Source: Mycolicibacterium hodleri (GTDB taxonomy: Bacteria > Actinomycetota > Actinomycetes > Mycobacteriales > Mycobacteriaceae). Taken from it: DNA of 64,000 bases. Location of the stretch: the NCBI RefSeq assembly GCF_025822245.1, contig NZ_JACKTL010000073.1, positions 219,334 through 283,333 of the forward strand, written 5' to 3'. Below are positions 33,926-42,144 of this stretch, piece by piece. Below the pieces are notes generated by a model that made no database searches, was not told the DNA's origin, and saw only the letters and a program-made list of their open reading frames with translations. Position 1 is the stretch's first letter, and each line of letters begins with the position of its first letter. The translations under genes were made by a program, and so were the position numbers.

Positions 33926-35155
33926 GTGTTGTCGATCGCGGACAAGGTGCCCCAGCGCGCCATCGTGATGCTGCTTGGCCCCGCGTTCGTGGCCGCCATC
34001 GCCTACGTCGACCCCGGCAACGTCGCCGCCAACGTCAGCGCGGGCGCCCAATACGGCTTCCTCCTGGTGTGGGTGATCCTGGTTGCCAACGTGATGGCGG
34101 GGCTGGTGCAGTACCTCTCCGCCAAGCTCGGCCTCGTCACGGGACGCACCCTGCCGGAGGCGGTCGCCGACCACTCGCGAACTCGCACCCGCGTCGCGTA
34201 TTGGTTGCAGGCCGAATTGGTGGCCATGGCAACCGATCTCGCCGAGGTGGTGGGCGGCGCGATCGCGCTGTACCTGCTGTTCGACCTGCCGCTGCTGCTC
34301 GGCGGCGTCATCACCGGCGCGGTGTCGCTGTTCCTGCTCGCGGTGCAGAACCGGCGCGGTCAGCGCGTGTTCGAACGCGTCGTCACCGGACTGCTGCTGG
34401 TGATCGCCATCGGCTTCCTGACGAGTCTGTTCGTCGCCCCACCCGCACCGAGCGACGTGATCGGCGGCCTCGTCCCGCGCTTCGACGGTGCCGAGAGCAT
34501 CCTGCTGGCCACCGCGATGCTCGGCGCGACCGTCATGCCGCACGCCGTCTACCTGCACTCGGCGCTGGCCCGCGATCGGCACGGCCAACCGGACGAGGGC
34601 GCGCCGCGGCGCCACCTGCTGCGGGCCACCCGCTACGACGTCGGCCTGGCCATGCTCGTCGCCGGTGCCGTCAACCTGGCGATGCTGCTCGTCGCCGCCA
34701 CCAACCTGCAAGGCGTGGAGAACACCGACTCCATCGAAGGCGCGTACGCCGCGGTGCAGAACTCCCTGGGGCACACCGTCGCGCTGTTCTTCGCGATCGG
34801 CCTACTGGCGTCCGGGCTGGCGTCGACCTCCGTCGGCGCCTACGCCGGCGCGATGATCATGCAGGGCCTGCTCCGCAAGTCCTACCCACTGCTCCTGCGT
34901 AGGGTCGTCACCCTGATCCCGGCACTCGTCGTGTTGGCGATCGGGGTCGACCCCAGCCGGGCGCTGGTGTTGTCGCAAGTGGTGCTGTCGTTCGGCATTC
35001 CGTTCGCGCTGGTGCCGCTGATCCGGATGACGAGCAGTCCGACGCTGATGGGCGCCGACGTCAACCACCGCGTCACGACCGCACTCGGCTGGACCGTCGC
35101 CGCAGTCATTAGTGTTCTCAACGTGGTCCTCATCTATCTGACGGTGACCGGCTGA
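33926..35155 (+). CDS. mntH: Nramp-family manganese/divalent metal transporter
   Basis: MntH couples proton entry to Mn(II)/Fe(II) uptake. The 409-residue product has about 11 membrane helices. The metal-site DPGN motif is in AYVDPGNVAANVSAGAQYG (helix 1) and MPHAVYLHSALA supplies helix 6. The GTG start follows AGAAGGGGG. From memory, the same place in M. tuberculosis is mntH (Rv0924c). The next gene begins directly after the stop (TGAATG). Confidence 0.92.
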   Translation: MLSIADKVPQRAIVMLLGPAFVAAIAYVDPGNVAANVSAGAQYGFLLVWVILVANVMAGLVQYLSAKLGLVTGRTLPEAVADHSRTRTRVAYWLQAELVAMATDLAEVVGGAIALYLLFDLPLLLGGVITGAVSLFLLAVQNRRGQRVFERVVTGLLLVIAIGFLTSLFVAPPAPSDVIGGLVPRFDGAESILLATAMLGATVMPHAVYLHSALARDRHGQPDEGAPRRHLLRATRYDVGLAMLVAGAVNLAMLLVAATNLQGVENTDSIEGAYAAVQNSLGHTVALFFAIGLLASGLASTSVGAYAGAMIMQGLLRKSYPLLLRRVVTLIPALVVLAIGVDPSRALVLSQVVLSFGIPFALVPLIRMTSSPTLMGADVNHRVTTALGWTVAAVISVLNVVLIYLTVTG

Positions 35156-36217
35156 ATGCAGCCCTACTTCGCGTACGGGTCCAACCTGGACGTGACGCAG
35201 ATGAGGCGGCGCTGCCCCGATGCCACCCAACCGCGGCGCGCGACGCTGGCCGACCACGACTGGCTCATCAACGAGCGCGGCGTCGCCACCGTCGAACCGC
35301 TGGACGGTGCGGCGGTGCACGGAGTGCTGTGGCAGATCAGCGATCACGACCTGGCGGTGCTCGACAGCGCCGAGGGCGTCCCGGTGCGATACCGCCGCGA
35401 CCGGATGACCGTGCAGACCGACGACGGGCCCGCCGAGGCATGGGTCTACGTCGACCCTCGTGTCGAGCCGGGCGCCCCCCGCCCCGGCTATTTGGAGCGG
35501 ATCATCGCCGGCGCCACCCACCACGGACTGCCGAAGCAGTGGGTCGACTACCTCCACCGGTGGGACCCGGTCAATTGGCCCCGCCGGCTTCCGCCCACCG
35601 ATTTGCCTGCGCCACAGACTCTTTCGGAGCTACTCGCCGACCCGGAAGTGGTCGAATCCAGCACGCTGCGGTCGCGCTTCGGGTTCCTGGCCATCCACGG
35701 CGGTGGGCTGGAGAGGATGACCGACGTGATCGCCGAACGTGCGGCGCTGGCCGCCGACGCGTCGGTGTACGTCGTCCGGCATCCGGAGAACTACCCCCAT
35801 CATCTGTCGTCGTCGGCCTACGTGGCCGGGGAGTCTGCCCTCTTGGACGCGTTCCTGGCCCACGTCGACGTGGTGGTCTCGCTGCACGGATATGGCCGCG
35901 TCGGACGCACCATGGACTTACTGGCGGGTGGTGGCAACCGCACCCTGGCCAAGCATCTGGCGGCCTACGTGTCGGTGCCCGGCTTCGAGGTGATCACCGA
36001 CCTCGACGCGATCCCCCGCGAATTGCGCGGCCTGCATCAGGAGAACCCGGTGAATCGCGCCCGCGGGGGCGGGGCACAACTCGAGCTGACGCCACGGGTG
36101 CGCGGGATCAGCCCGCGCAGCGGACCCGCCGGGGAAGACGGCTTGTGCGCACCGACGACGGCGCTGGTGGCCGGGTTGGCCGCGGCGGCGAAGGCCTGGC
36201 CGTCAGCCGACGACTGA
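35156..36217 (+). CDS. Fusion of gamma-glutamyl cyclotransferase-like and poly-gamma-glutamate hydrolase domains
   Basis: The 353-residue protein joins two domains. Residues 1-about 140 are GGCT-like: YFAYGSNLDVTQMRRRCPDA with the YGSNL loop, and LDSAEGVPVRYRR with the likely catalytic Glu. Residues about 160-345 resemble the zinc-type phage poly-gamma-glutamate hydrolase family: FLAIHGGGLERMTDVIAERA, VVVSLHGYGRVGR and GGGAQLELTPRVRG. Both activities target gamma-glutamyl bonds, so stepwise breakdown of a gamma-glutamyl polymer or peptide is suggested. It immediately follows mntH. The catalytic metal ligands need confirming. Confidence 0.72.
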   Translation: MQPYFAYGSNLDVTQMRRRCPDATQPRRATLADHDWLINERGVATVEPLDGAAVHGVLWQISDHDLAVLDSAEGVPVRYRRDRMTVQTDDGPAEAWVYVDPRVEPGAPRPGYLERIIAGATHHGLPKQWVDYLHRWDPVNWPRRLPPTDLPAPQTLSELLADPEVVESSTLRSRFGFLAIHGGGLERMTDVIAERAALAADASVYVVRHPENYPHHLSSSAYVAGESALLDAFLAHVDVVVSLHGYGRVGRTMDLLAGGGNRTLAKHLAAYVSVPGFEVITDLDAIPRELRGLHQENPVNRARGGGAQLELTPRVRGISPRSGPAGEDGLCAPTTALVAGLAAAAKAWPSADD

Positions 36218-36625
36218 CGGCGAGAGCACCCCGAGCTCGCGGAACGCCAGGTGAACCGTCTCGGCGCGGGGCAGATCCGTCGAGTCGCAGACCCGCATGA
36301 CCCGCCGCACCGCGGGACCGGCCACCAGCCGCCAGCTGATGCCGACCGCCGCACAACACCGGTCGACCCCGTGCAGTGCGGCCATGGCGGGAGCGCCGAA
36401 GAAGTCGACGGCGATGGCGTCGACGACGAGAGCCTGGGCGATCGCGACGTGACGCTCGAGGTAGCCGGCCAACCGGCTCGCGTTGCTCGCGTCCACCTCA
36501 CCGACGATCGTGACGACGACCGCGGGTTCGAGGGCCACGGACGCGCTCGCCCTGCCCCACCGTTCGCCGATGCCGATCGACTGCGGGTCCGGACGGAAGA
36601 TGCGACATGTTCCGATGGGTGTCAT
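36203..36625 (-). CDS. STAS-domain protein without the phosphorylatable serine
   Basis: The 140-residue product has a STAS fold pattern: AVVVTIVGEVDASNASRLAGYL, then AQALVVDAIAVDFFGAPAMAAL. In anti-anti-sigma factors the loop reads DSSG with a phosphorylated Ser; here it is FFGAPA, so the site is lost and the switch must differ or be absent. The 3' end overlaps the fusion gene by 15 bases, tail to tail. No anti-sigma partner is adjacent. Confidence 0.75.
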   Translation of the reverse strand: MTPIGTCRIFRPDPQSIGIGERWGRASASVALEPAVVVTIVGEVDASNASRLAGYLERHVAIAQALVVDAIAVDFFGAPAMAALHGVDRCCAAVGISWRLVAGPAVRRVMRVCDSTDLPRAETVHLAFRELGVLSPSVVG

Positions 36626-36841
36626 GAGTGACCCCCTGAGCTTGAGAACGGGTGTGGGGGCGCCGTGCGCTCGACGTAGGGGGAACGTACAACGAAATCC
36701 GCAGCCGGTGTCGACATTCGCAATCAGCGCAAAAGTCCGTCAGGTGCGTCAATTCCCGGTCTGTGTGCCGTACTCGCGACGCAATTCGTTGCCAGGTCAC
36801 CCGAGAGCAAATCGATTGCCACGTCCCGGCTCTCCGGGAAT

Positions 36842-36875
36842 CCGTCGCGACGTGCGGAGAGGCACGCCACGACGG
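36842..36875 (-). terminator. Two-part hairpin downstream of the amino-acid permease gene
   Basis: CCGTCG/CGACGG and CGTGC/GCACG form an 11-bp interrupted stem with a 3x3 internal loop and a 6-base loop. It starts 10 bases after the permease stop on the minus strand. No T tract follows, so termination would be intrinsic-like but not classical. The rest of 36626-36884 shows no gene. Confidence 0.45.
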
Positions 36876-36884
36876 AATCCGCAG

Positions 36885-38228
36885 CTACTCCTCGAGGGCC
36901 AACACCGGCGTCGGCCGCTGGAATCCGCGCGTCACGACGAGCAGCCAACCCAGGCCAATCGCCAACCACACCAAACCAACCTCGAGCGTCAGCCAGGACA
37001 GGCTGGTCCACAACCACACCGTCAGGACGAAGCCGATACCCGGCAGCACCACGTTGTTGAGGACGTTCTTCTCTCCCTCGTCGACGAAGTAGTGCTTGAT
37101 GACGGTGAGGTTCACCGCGGAGAAGGCGATCAACGCGCCGAAGCTGACGATCGAGGCCAGGAAGTCGAGCGAGATCCAGATGGCGGCCAGCGAAATCACC
37201 GACACGACCAGGATCGCGAACGTCGGCGTGGAGAACTTGGCGGAGACGTGCCCGAAGACCTTGCGCGGCATGATGCCGTCACGCCCCATGGCGTACAGGA
37301 TCCTGGCCACCGATGCCTGCGACGTCAGCGCCGACCCGAAGGCGCCCGCGATGTAGGCCGCAGTGAAGAAGGTGTTCAGGAACTGGCCTCCGGCGGCCGT
37401 CATCACGTCGAGCGAACCCGAGTCGACGTCGACGAATTGGTTGGACGGGAACGCCAACTGCGACACGTAGGACAACGCGACGAAGATGACGCCGCACGTG
37501 ATCGTCGCAATCATGATGGCCTTGGGCACGCTGCGAGTCGGGTCCTTCGCCTCCTCCGACAGCGTCGAGACCGCGTCGAACCCGAGGAACGACAAGCACA
37601 GGATCGCCGCGCCGGCGAAGATGGGACTCGCCCCGCCCACGCTGCCGTCGCCGGTGAACGGCGCCATGAAGTTCACGTTGCCCAGCTTGGTGATGGACAT
37701 GAACGCCATCACCACGAACACGACGATGAAGATCCCCTGCACCGCCAGCAGCACGAAGTTGGCACGCGCCACCGACACGATGCCGACGACGTTCAGCACG
37801 GTGACCAGGACGATCGACCCCAGCACGAAGACCCAGGCGGGCACTGCGGGGATGGCGGCCTCCAGGTAGATGCCGATCACCAGGTAGTTCAGCATCGGCA
37901 GGAACAGATAGTCCAGCAGCAGCGACCAGCCGGCCAGGAAGCCGACGGGCGCGCCGAAGGTCCGCTGGGTGTAGGCGTAGGTCGAGCCTGCCACCGGGAA
38001 GGCTGCCGACATGCGGGCATACGACCTGGCCGTGAACACCATCGCCGCCAGCGTCACCAGGTAGGCGACCGACAGCCGGCCACCGGTCAGCTGGGTGACG
38101 ATGCCGTAGGTGGTGTACACCGTGAGCGGCACCATGTAGACCATGCCGAAGAGCACGAGCGCCGGAACTCCCAGCGCGCGTTTGAGATGGCCTTCGGTCT
38201 CGAGGGCGACGGGCGTTTCTGCCGACAT
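36885..38228 (-). CDS. APC-superfamily amino acid permease
   Basis: The 447-residue protein has about 12 membrane helices. Family signatures are GGRLSVAYLVTLAAMVFTAR-like early helices, SMAAFPVAGSTYAY-type (here MSAAFPVAGSTYAYTQRTFG) and SFLGFDAVSTLSEEAKDPTR at helix 6 and its loop. The start is ATG 38228, preceded by GGAAGGG. It is 2 bases downstream of the amidohydrolase gene on the same strand, so it likely imports the amidohydrolase substrate or its product. Confidence 0.9.
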   Translation of the reverse strand: MSAETPVALETEGHLKRALGVPALVLFGMVYMVPLTVYTTYGIVTQLTGGRLSVAYLVTLAAMVFTARSYARMSAAFPVAGSTYAYTQRTFGAPVGFLAGWSLLLDYLFLPMLNYLVIGIYLEAAIPAVPAWVFVLGSIVLVTVLNVVGIVSVARANFVLLAVQGIFIVVFVVMAFMSITKLGNVNFMAPFTGDGSVGGASPIFAGAAILCLSFLGFDAVSTLSEEAKDPTRSVPKAIMIATITCGVIFVALSYVSQLAFPSNQFVDVDSGSLDVMTAAGGQFLNTFFTAAYIAGAFGSALTSQASVARILYAMGRDGIMPRKVFGHVSAKFSTPTFAILVVSVISLAAIWISLDFLASIVSFGALIAFSAVNLTVIKHYFVDEGEKNVLNNVVLPGIGFVLTVWLWTSLSWLTLEVGLVWLAIGLGWLLVVTRGFQRPTPVLALEE

Positions 38229-38230
38229 TG

Positions 38231-39862
38231 CTAATCCCTTCCAGAGCTGACTGAGTAACCGAGTTCGCCTCGGAGGTACGTGGCCCGGATGCCGATCTCG
38301 GGGAGCTGCTGGGCGGGCGTCTCGCGGGGGTCGCGGTCCAGCCACACCAGGTCGGCGCTGGCGCCGGCGACGAGGCGGCCCCAGGTCGTGTCGGCGAAGG
38401 CCTGCTCGGCGACGCCCGCGGTGTACGCCCCCAGCGCACGCTCGACGGTCAGGGCCTCCTCGGGCGTCCAGCCGCCCTCGGGTTCCCCGTCCGACGTGCG
38501 CCGCGAGATGCCAATGGCGATGCCGTCCAGCGGCGCCCCGGAGGACACCGGCCAGTCCGAGCCCAGCGCGAGTGGCGCCCCGGACTCGTCGAGGCTGCGC
38601 ATCCGGTACTGCTTGTCGGCACGTTCGGCGCCCAGACGCGGCACCGTCAGCACCGTCATCAGTGCGTCCATCTGCGCCCACAGGGGTTGCATGCACGGGA
38701 TGACGCCCAGCGCGGCGAACCGTTCGAGGTCGGCGTCGTCGACCAGTTGGACGTGGGCGATCACCGGCCGCCGGTCCCGCGGTCCGTTGGACTCGATGGC
38801 GTATTCGATGGCGTCGAGCGCCTGGCGGACCGCGGCGTCCCCGATGGCGTGGATGTGGATCTGGAAGCCGAGTTCGTCGACGCGGCGGGCCGCCTGGGCC
38901 AGGCTGTCGCCCTCCCACACCGTCATGCCGTGCTGATGCAGCCCGGAACAGTACGGCGCCAGCAGCGCCCCCGTCTCGTTCTCCACGACGCCGTCGGCGA
39001 AGAACTTCACCGTGTGCGCGGTCAGGAACGGCGAGTCCACCTCGACGACGCGACGCCGGGCGTCCGCGAACCCGTCGAGCTGCGAGTCGAAGTAGCGGGG
39101 GTCGGCGTAGAACGCCAGGTTGAACCGTATCCGCAAGGAGTCCCGCTGTGCCGCGGTCAGGTAGGTCTCGACGTCACCGGGTTCGACCCAGGCGTCCTGC
39201 ACCCAGGTGACGCCCCTGGCGAGGTAGTAGTCCGCCGCGGTCCCGAGCGCGGCCACCCGGACGTCCACGTCGCGCTCTGGTATGACGGCGGTGACCAGGT
39301 CGACGGCGCCCCACTCGCGCATGGTGCCGAGCACCGAGCCGTCGTCGCGGTGCGGGATCTCCCCGAGAACCGGGTCCGGCGTGTCCGCCGTGATTCCCGC
39401 GCGTTGCAGCGCAACGGAATTGACCCACATGGTGTGGTAGTCCCAGGCCCGAAGCGCCACCGGCCGGTCCGGGACCGCCTCGTCCAGCCAGCGGGCGTCG
39501 AAGAGCCCGCCCTCGGCGAGGCTGCCGTCGTAGGAGGCGCCGACGATCCAGTCCTCGTCGGGATTGGCCTCGGCGTACTTGCGCACCTCGGCGACGATCT
39601 CCTCCACCGAACTGCACGGACGGACGGCCGGCCCGACGTATTCGAGACCGCCGAGCATGGGATGGGCGTGCCCGTCGCCGAACGACGGCATCAAGAACCC
39701 GCCGTCGAGGTCGACCTCGACGACGTCCGGATGCCCGGCTGCCCCGGCGACGGCCTCCTCACCGAGGGCGGCGATCACGCCGTCGTCGACCAGCAATGCC
39801 GTAATCGTCGGTCCGGAGGCGCCTGTCCAGACGGTTCCGTTGCGAAACAGGGTTGTCGCCAC
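38231..39862 (-). CDS. YtcJ-like amidohydrolase (amidohydrolase family 3)
   Basis: The product of about 543 residues is a metal-dependent amidohydrolase. The metal ligands are in FGDGHAHPML, IHIHAIGDAAV and VIAHVQL, with LGSDWPVSSGAPLDG near the end and ADLVWLDRDP closing the composite beta-sandwich. The family hydrolyses N-substituted formamides and other amides. The start is uncertain: GTG 39862 (VATTLFRNGTVWTG) fits the family, while longer forms to 39898 are possible. It forms an operon with the APC permease. Confidence 0.85.
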   Translation of the reverse strand: MATTLFRNGTVWTGASGPTITALLVDDGVIAALGEEAVAGAAGHPDVVEVDLDGGFLMPSFGDGHAHPMLGGLEYVGPAVRPCSSVEEIVAEVRKYAEANPDEDWIVGASYDGSLAEGGLFDARWLDEAVPDRPVALRAWDYHTMWVNSVALQRAGITADTPDPVLGEIPHRDDGSVLGTMREWGAVDLVTAVIPERDVDVRVAALGTAADYYLARGVTWVQDAWVEPGDVETYLTAAQRDSLRIRFNLAFYADPRYFDSQLDGFADARRRVVEVDSPFLTAHTVKFFADGVVENETGALLAPYCSGLHQHGMTVWEGDSLAQAARRVDELGFQIHIHAIGDAAVRQALDAIEYAIESNGPRDRRPVIAHVQLVDDADLERFAALGVIPCMQPLWAQMDALMTVLTVPRLGAERADKQYRMRSLDESGAPLALGSDWPVSSGAPLDGIAIGISRRTSDGEPEGGWTPEEALTVERALGAYTAGVAEQAFADTTWGRLVAGASADLVWLDRDPRETPAQQLPEIGIRATYLRGELGYSVSSGRD

Positions 39863-39911
39863 GGATCGGCACACTACGCGGCGTCGGGGCTTTCGCAATG
39901 TGGAACGGCGC

Positions 39912-39938
39912 CCATCCGTCGCGCGTCCAGCCTCGAAT
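39912..39938 (+). promoter_or_regulatory. SigK-like promoter before the DUF1365-sigK-rskA operon
   Basis: CCATCC (39912-39917) and TCGAAT (39933-39938) are spaced 15 bases, close to the CCATCC/CCGAAT promoter I recall for mycobacterial SigK. Transcription would begin about 75 bases before the DUF1365 GTG. This implies that SigK drives its own operon. Confidence 0.55.
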
Positions 39939-40019
39939 ACCAGTTGTGCAACGTAGAGACCTCATCGGTGGCGTAGCGGAGTTGGTTGCTCCGGCCCACG
40001 AGCAGCGGGCGTCGACCCC

Positions 40020-40760
40020 GTGCTGAGCGCTCTCTACCGGACGCGGATCACGCACCTGAGTCGCGCGTCCGTGCACCACTACTTCGAACAGGGCGGCTAC
40101 AGCTGGTACGTCGACGTCGACGACTTGCCCCGGCTCCCCCGCTGGCTGCAGCCCTTCGCCAGATTCGAAGCGGCCGACCATCTTTCGCCACCCGCAGAGG
40201 GGCCGGACACGCTGCGCGCCCGTGTCGACCGGTACCTGGCCGACCGTGGCGTCGAGCTGCCGGGAGGCACCGTCACCGCGCTGACGCAGGCGAGGGTGCT
40301 CGGCTACGTGTTCAATCCACTGACCATCTTCTGGTGCCACGACCATCGCGGCGTGCTTCGCCACGTGATCGCGGAGGTGCACACCACCTCCGGAGACCGC
40401 CACGCCTACCTCTTGCCGCCCACCGGCGCGCAGCCGGCGGCGGTGAAGAAGGCGCTCTACGTCTCACCCACCAACAAGGCCGACGGCTATTACCTGGTGC
40501 GGGCTCCCCTGCCCGGCGACGAGCTCGACGTGACGATCTCCCTGCACCGCGACAACAAGCCGGCGTTCGTGGCGACCCTCGACGGCACCCGACGCAAGGC
40601 GTCGATCGCCAACGTGCTGCGGCTTCAGCTGGTGGCGCCGATGGCTCCGCTGGTGGGCGAAATGTGGATTCGCATCCAGGGCGCCACGCTGTGGACGCAG
40701 CGTGCTTCCGCCGTTCCACAGGCCCCCGTGCGCGAGCGCGAGAAGGTCGGTCAACTGTGA
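40020..40760 (+). CDS. DUF1365 protein of the sigK locus
   Basis: The 246-residue product begins at GTG 40020 and has the DUF1365 pattern: LYRTRITHLSRASVHHYFEQG, VLGYVFNPLTIFWC and VHTTSGDRHAYLL. From memory, its M. tuberculosis homologue (Rv0448c) lies in a cluster with a flavin-type oxidoreductase and ufaA1, upstream of sigK. Here those partners are absent and sigK follows after about 110 bases. Biochemical function unknown. Confidence 0.82.
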   Translation: MLSALYRTRITHLSRASVHHYFEQGGYSWYVDVDDLPRLPRWLQPFARFEAADHLSPPAEGPDTLRARVDRYLADRGVELPGGTVTALTQARVLGYVFNPLTIFWCHDHRGVLRHVIAEVHTTSGDRHAYLLPPTGAQPAAVKKALYVSPTNKADGYYLVRAPLPGDELDVTISLHRDNKPAFVATLDGTRRKASIANVLRLQLVAPMAPLVGEMWIRIQGATLWTQRASAVPQAPVREREKVGQL

Positions 40761-40869
40761 CACGGCCGAGCTCTCGCGAATGTGGCCCTCGCACATCCCC
40801 TTTCACGCCGGCGCCGGCCACATCGTGGTTATCGTGACTACGATCGCGCAGGCCAGTACACTTCGCGGC

Positions 40870-41415
40870 GTGACAGCCGACCTCGACGCCTTGCTGCGCC
40901 GGGTGGCACAAGAGGACGTCGAGGCATTCGCCGCCTTCTACGACCACACCCGCGCACGGGTGTTCGGCCTGGTGCTGCGCGTACTGCGCGACCCCGGGTA
41001 CAGCGAGGAAACCACTCAAGACGTCTACCTGCAGGTATGGCGTAACGCGGCGAGCTACAACCCCGCCGCGGGGACGCCCCTGGCCTGGCTCATGACGCTG
41101 GCGCACCGCCGTGCCGTCGACCGGGTGCGGTCCGAACAGTCGGCCAGCCAGCGGGAGTCACGCTACGGCGCCGCCAACGTCGAATTGCCTGCCGACCGGG
41201 TCGCCGAGGCCGTCATCCAGCTCGACGAACAGCGTCAAGTCACCGAATGCCTGGCGTCACTGACCGATCCTCAACGCGAGTGCATTCAGCTGGCCTATTA
41301 CGAAGGCCTGACCTATGTGCAGGTATCCGAGCGTTTGGCGGCGAACCTTGCCACCATTAAGTCACGGATGCGAGACGGCATCCGTGGTTTGCGGAAGTGT
41401 CTGGGGGTCTCGTGA
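40870..41415 (+). CDS. sigK: ECF sigma factor SigK
   Basis: The 181-residue product (if the GTG at 40870 is used) closely follows M. tuberculosis SigK: ADLDALLRRVAQEDVEAFAA, GYSEETTQDVYLQVWRNA in region 2, SRYGAANVELPADRVAE in the linker and LAANLATIKSRMRDGIRGLR in region 4. A TACACT hexamer ends 7 bases before this GTG, the geometry of a leaderless start; GTG 40834 would add 12 residues. Held inactive by RskA, it should control its own operon and exported antigens. Confidence 0.9.
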   Translation: MTADLDALLRRVAQEDVEAFAAFYDHTRARVFGLVLRVLRDPGYSEETTQDVYLQVWRNAASYNPAAGTPLAWLMTLAHRRAVDRVRSEQSASQRESRYGAANVELPADRVAEAVIQLDEQRQVTECLASLTDPQRECIQLAYYEGLTYVQVSERLAANLATIKSRMRDGIRGLRKCLGVS

Positions 41416-42143
41416 CCGAACCACACGACAGTGACTTTTCCTCGAACGACCTGCTCGAACTGGCCACGCCATACGCGCTGCACGCAATGCCGCAGTCCGA
41501 GCTGGACGACATCGACCGGCAACTGAGCCACGTCTCACCGCCGGTCGCCATCGCCTTCGCCGACGAGGTCCGGGCCGTGCGCGAGACCATGGCGCGGCTG
41601 TCCGCTTCGACCGCGCAGGAGCCGCCGAACCACCTGCGGGACCGTCTGCTCGCCGCCGTCGGAGGTGAGGGCCGGGTCATCCAGATGCGCCCCGAGTCGA
41701 CGCGCTGGCGCACCGCAGCGTTCGCCGCTGCCGCCGCGGTGGCGATTGGGCTTGGCGCAGTCGGGGTCGGCATCGCGGTGCGTCCCACGCCGCAGCCGTC
41801 CGCGGCCGAACAGATCTTCGCCGCACCGGACGTGCGAACCGTGTCCGGGGCAATCCCGACCGGCGGCACCGCCACGGTGGTGTTCTCCCGCGAACGGAAC
41901 GCGGCAGTCCTGGTGATGAACAACGTCGAACCGCCGAAGCCGGGCACGGTCTACCAGATGTGGTTGGTGGGCGCGAAGGGCCCGGAGTCGGCCGGCACCA
42001 TGGACTCCGCCGCCGTCGCTCCGTCGACCACCGCGGTGTTGCCGGACCTGAACGGGTCGACGACCCTCGCCTTCACCGTGGAACCCAGCGGCGGCTCGTC
42101 GGCACCGACGTCTCCGGCGTTCGCCGAACTTCCACTGTCCTGA
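41412..42143 (+). CDS. rskA: Anti-sigma-K factor RskA
   Basis: The 243-residue membrane-anchored anti-sigma factor has an N-terminal cytosolic sigma-binding domain (LLELATPYALHAMPQSELDD), one membrane helix at about residues 98-120 (TAAFAAAAAVAIGLGAVGVG) and an extracytoplasmic RskA domain (GTVYQMWLVGAKGPESAG, TLAFTVEPSGGSSAP). The GTG overlaps the sigK stop (GTGA). Regulated proteolysis of the helix would release SigK. It is convergent with the ligase gene, one base apart. Confidence 0.9.
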   Translation: MTEPHDSDFSSNDLLELATPYALHAMPQSELDDIDRQLSHVSPPVAIAFADEVRAVRETMARLSASTAQEPPNHLRDRLLAAVGGEGRVIQMRPESTRWRTAAFAAAAAVAIGLGAVGVGIAVRPTPQPSAAEQIFAAPDVRTVSGAIPTGGTATVVFSRERNAAVLVMNNVEPPKPGTVYQMWLVGAKGPESAGTMDSAAVAPSTTAVLPDLNGSTTLAFTVEPSGGSSAPTSPAFAELPLS

Positions 42144-42144
42144 G

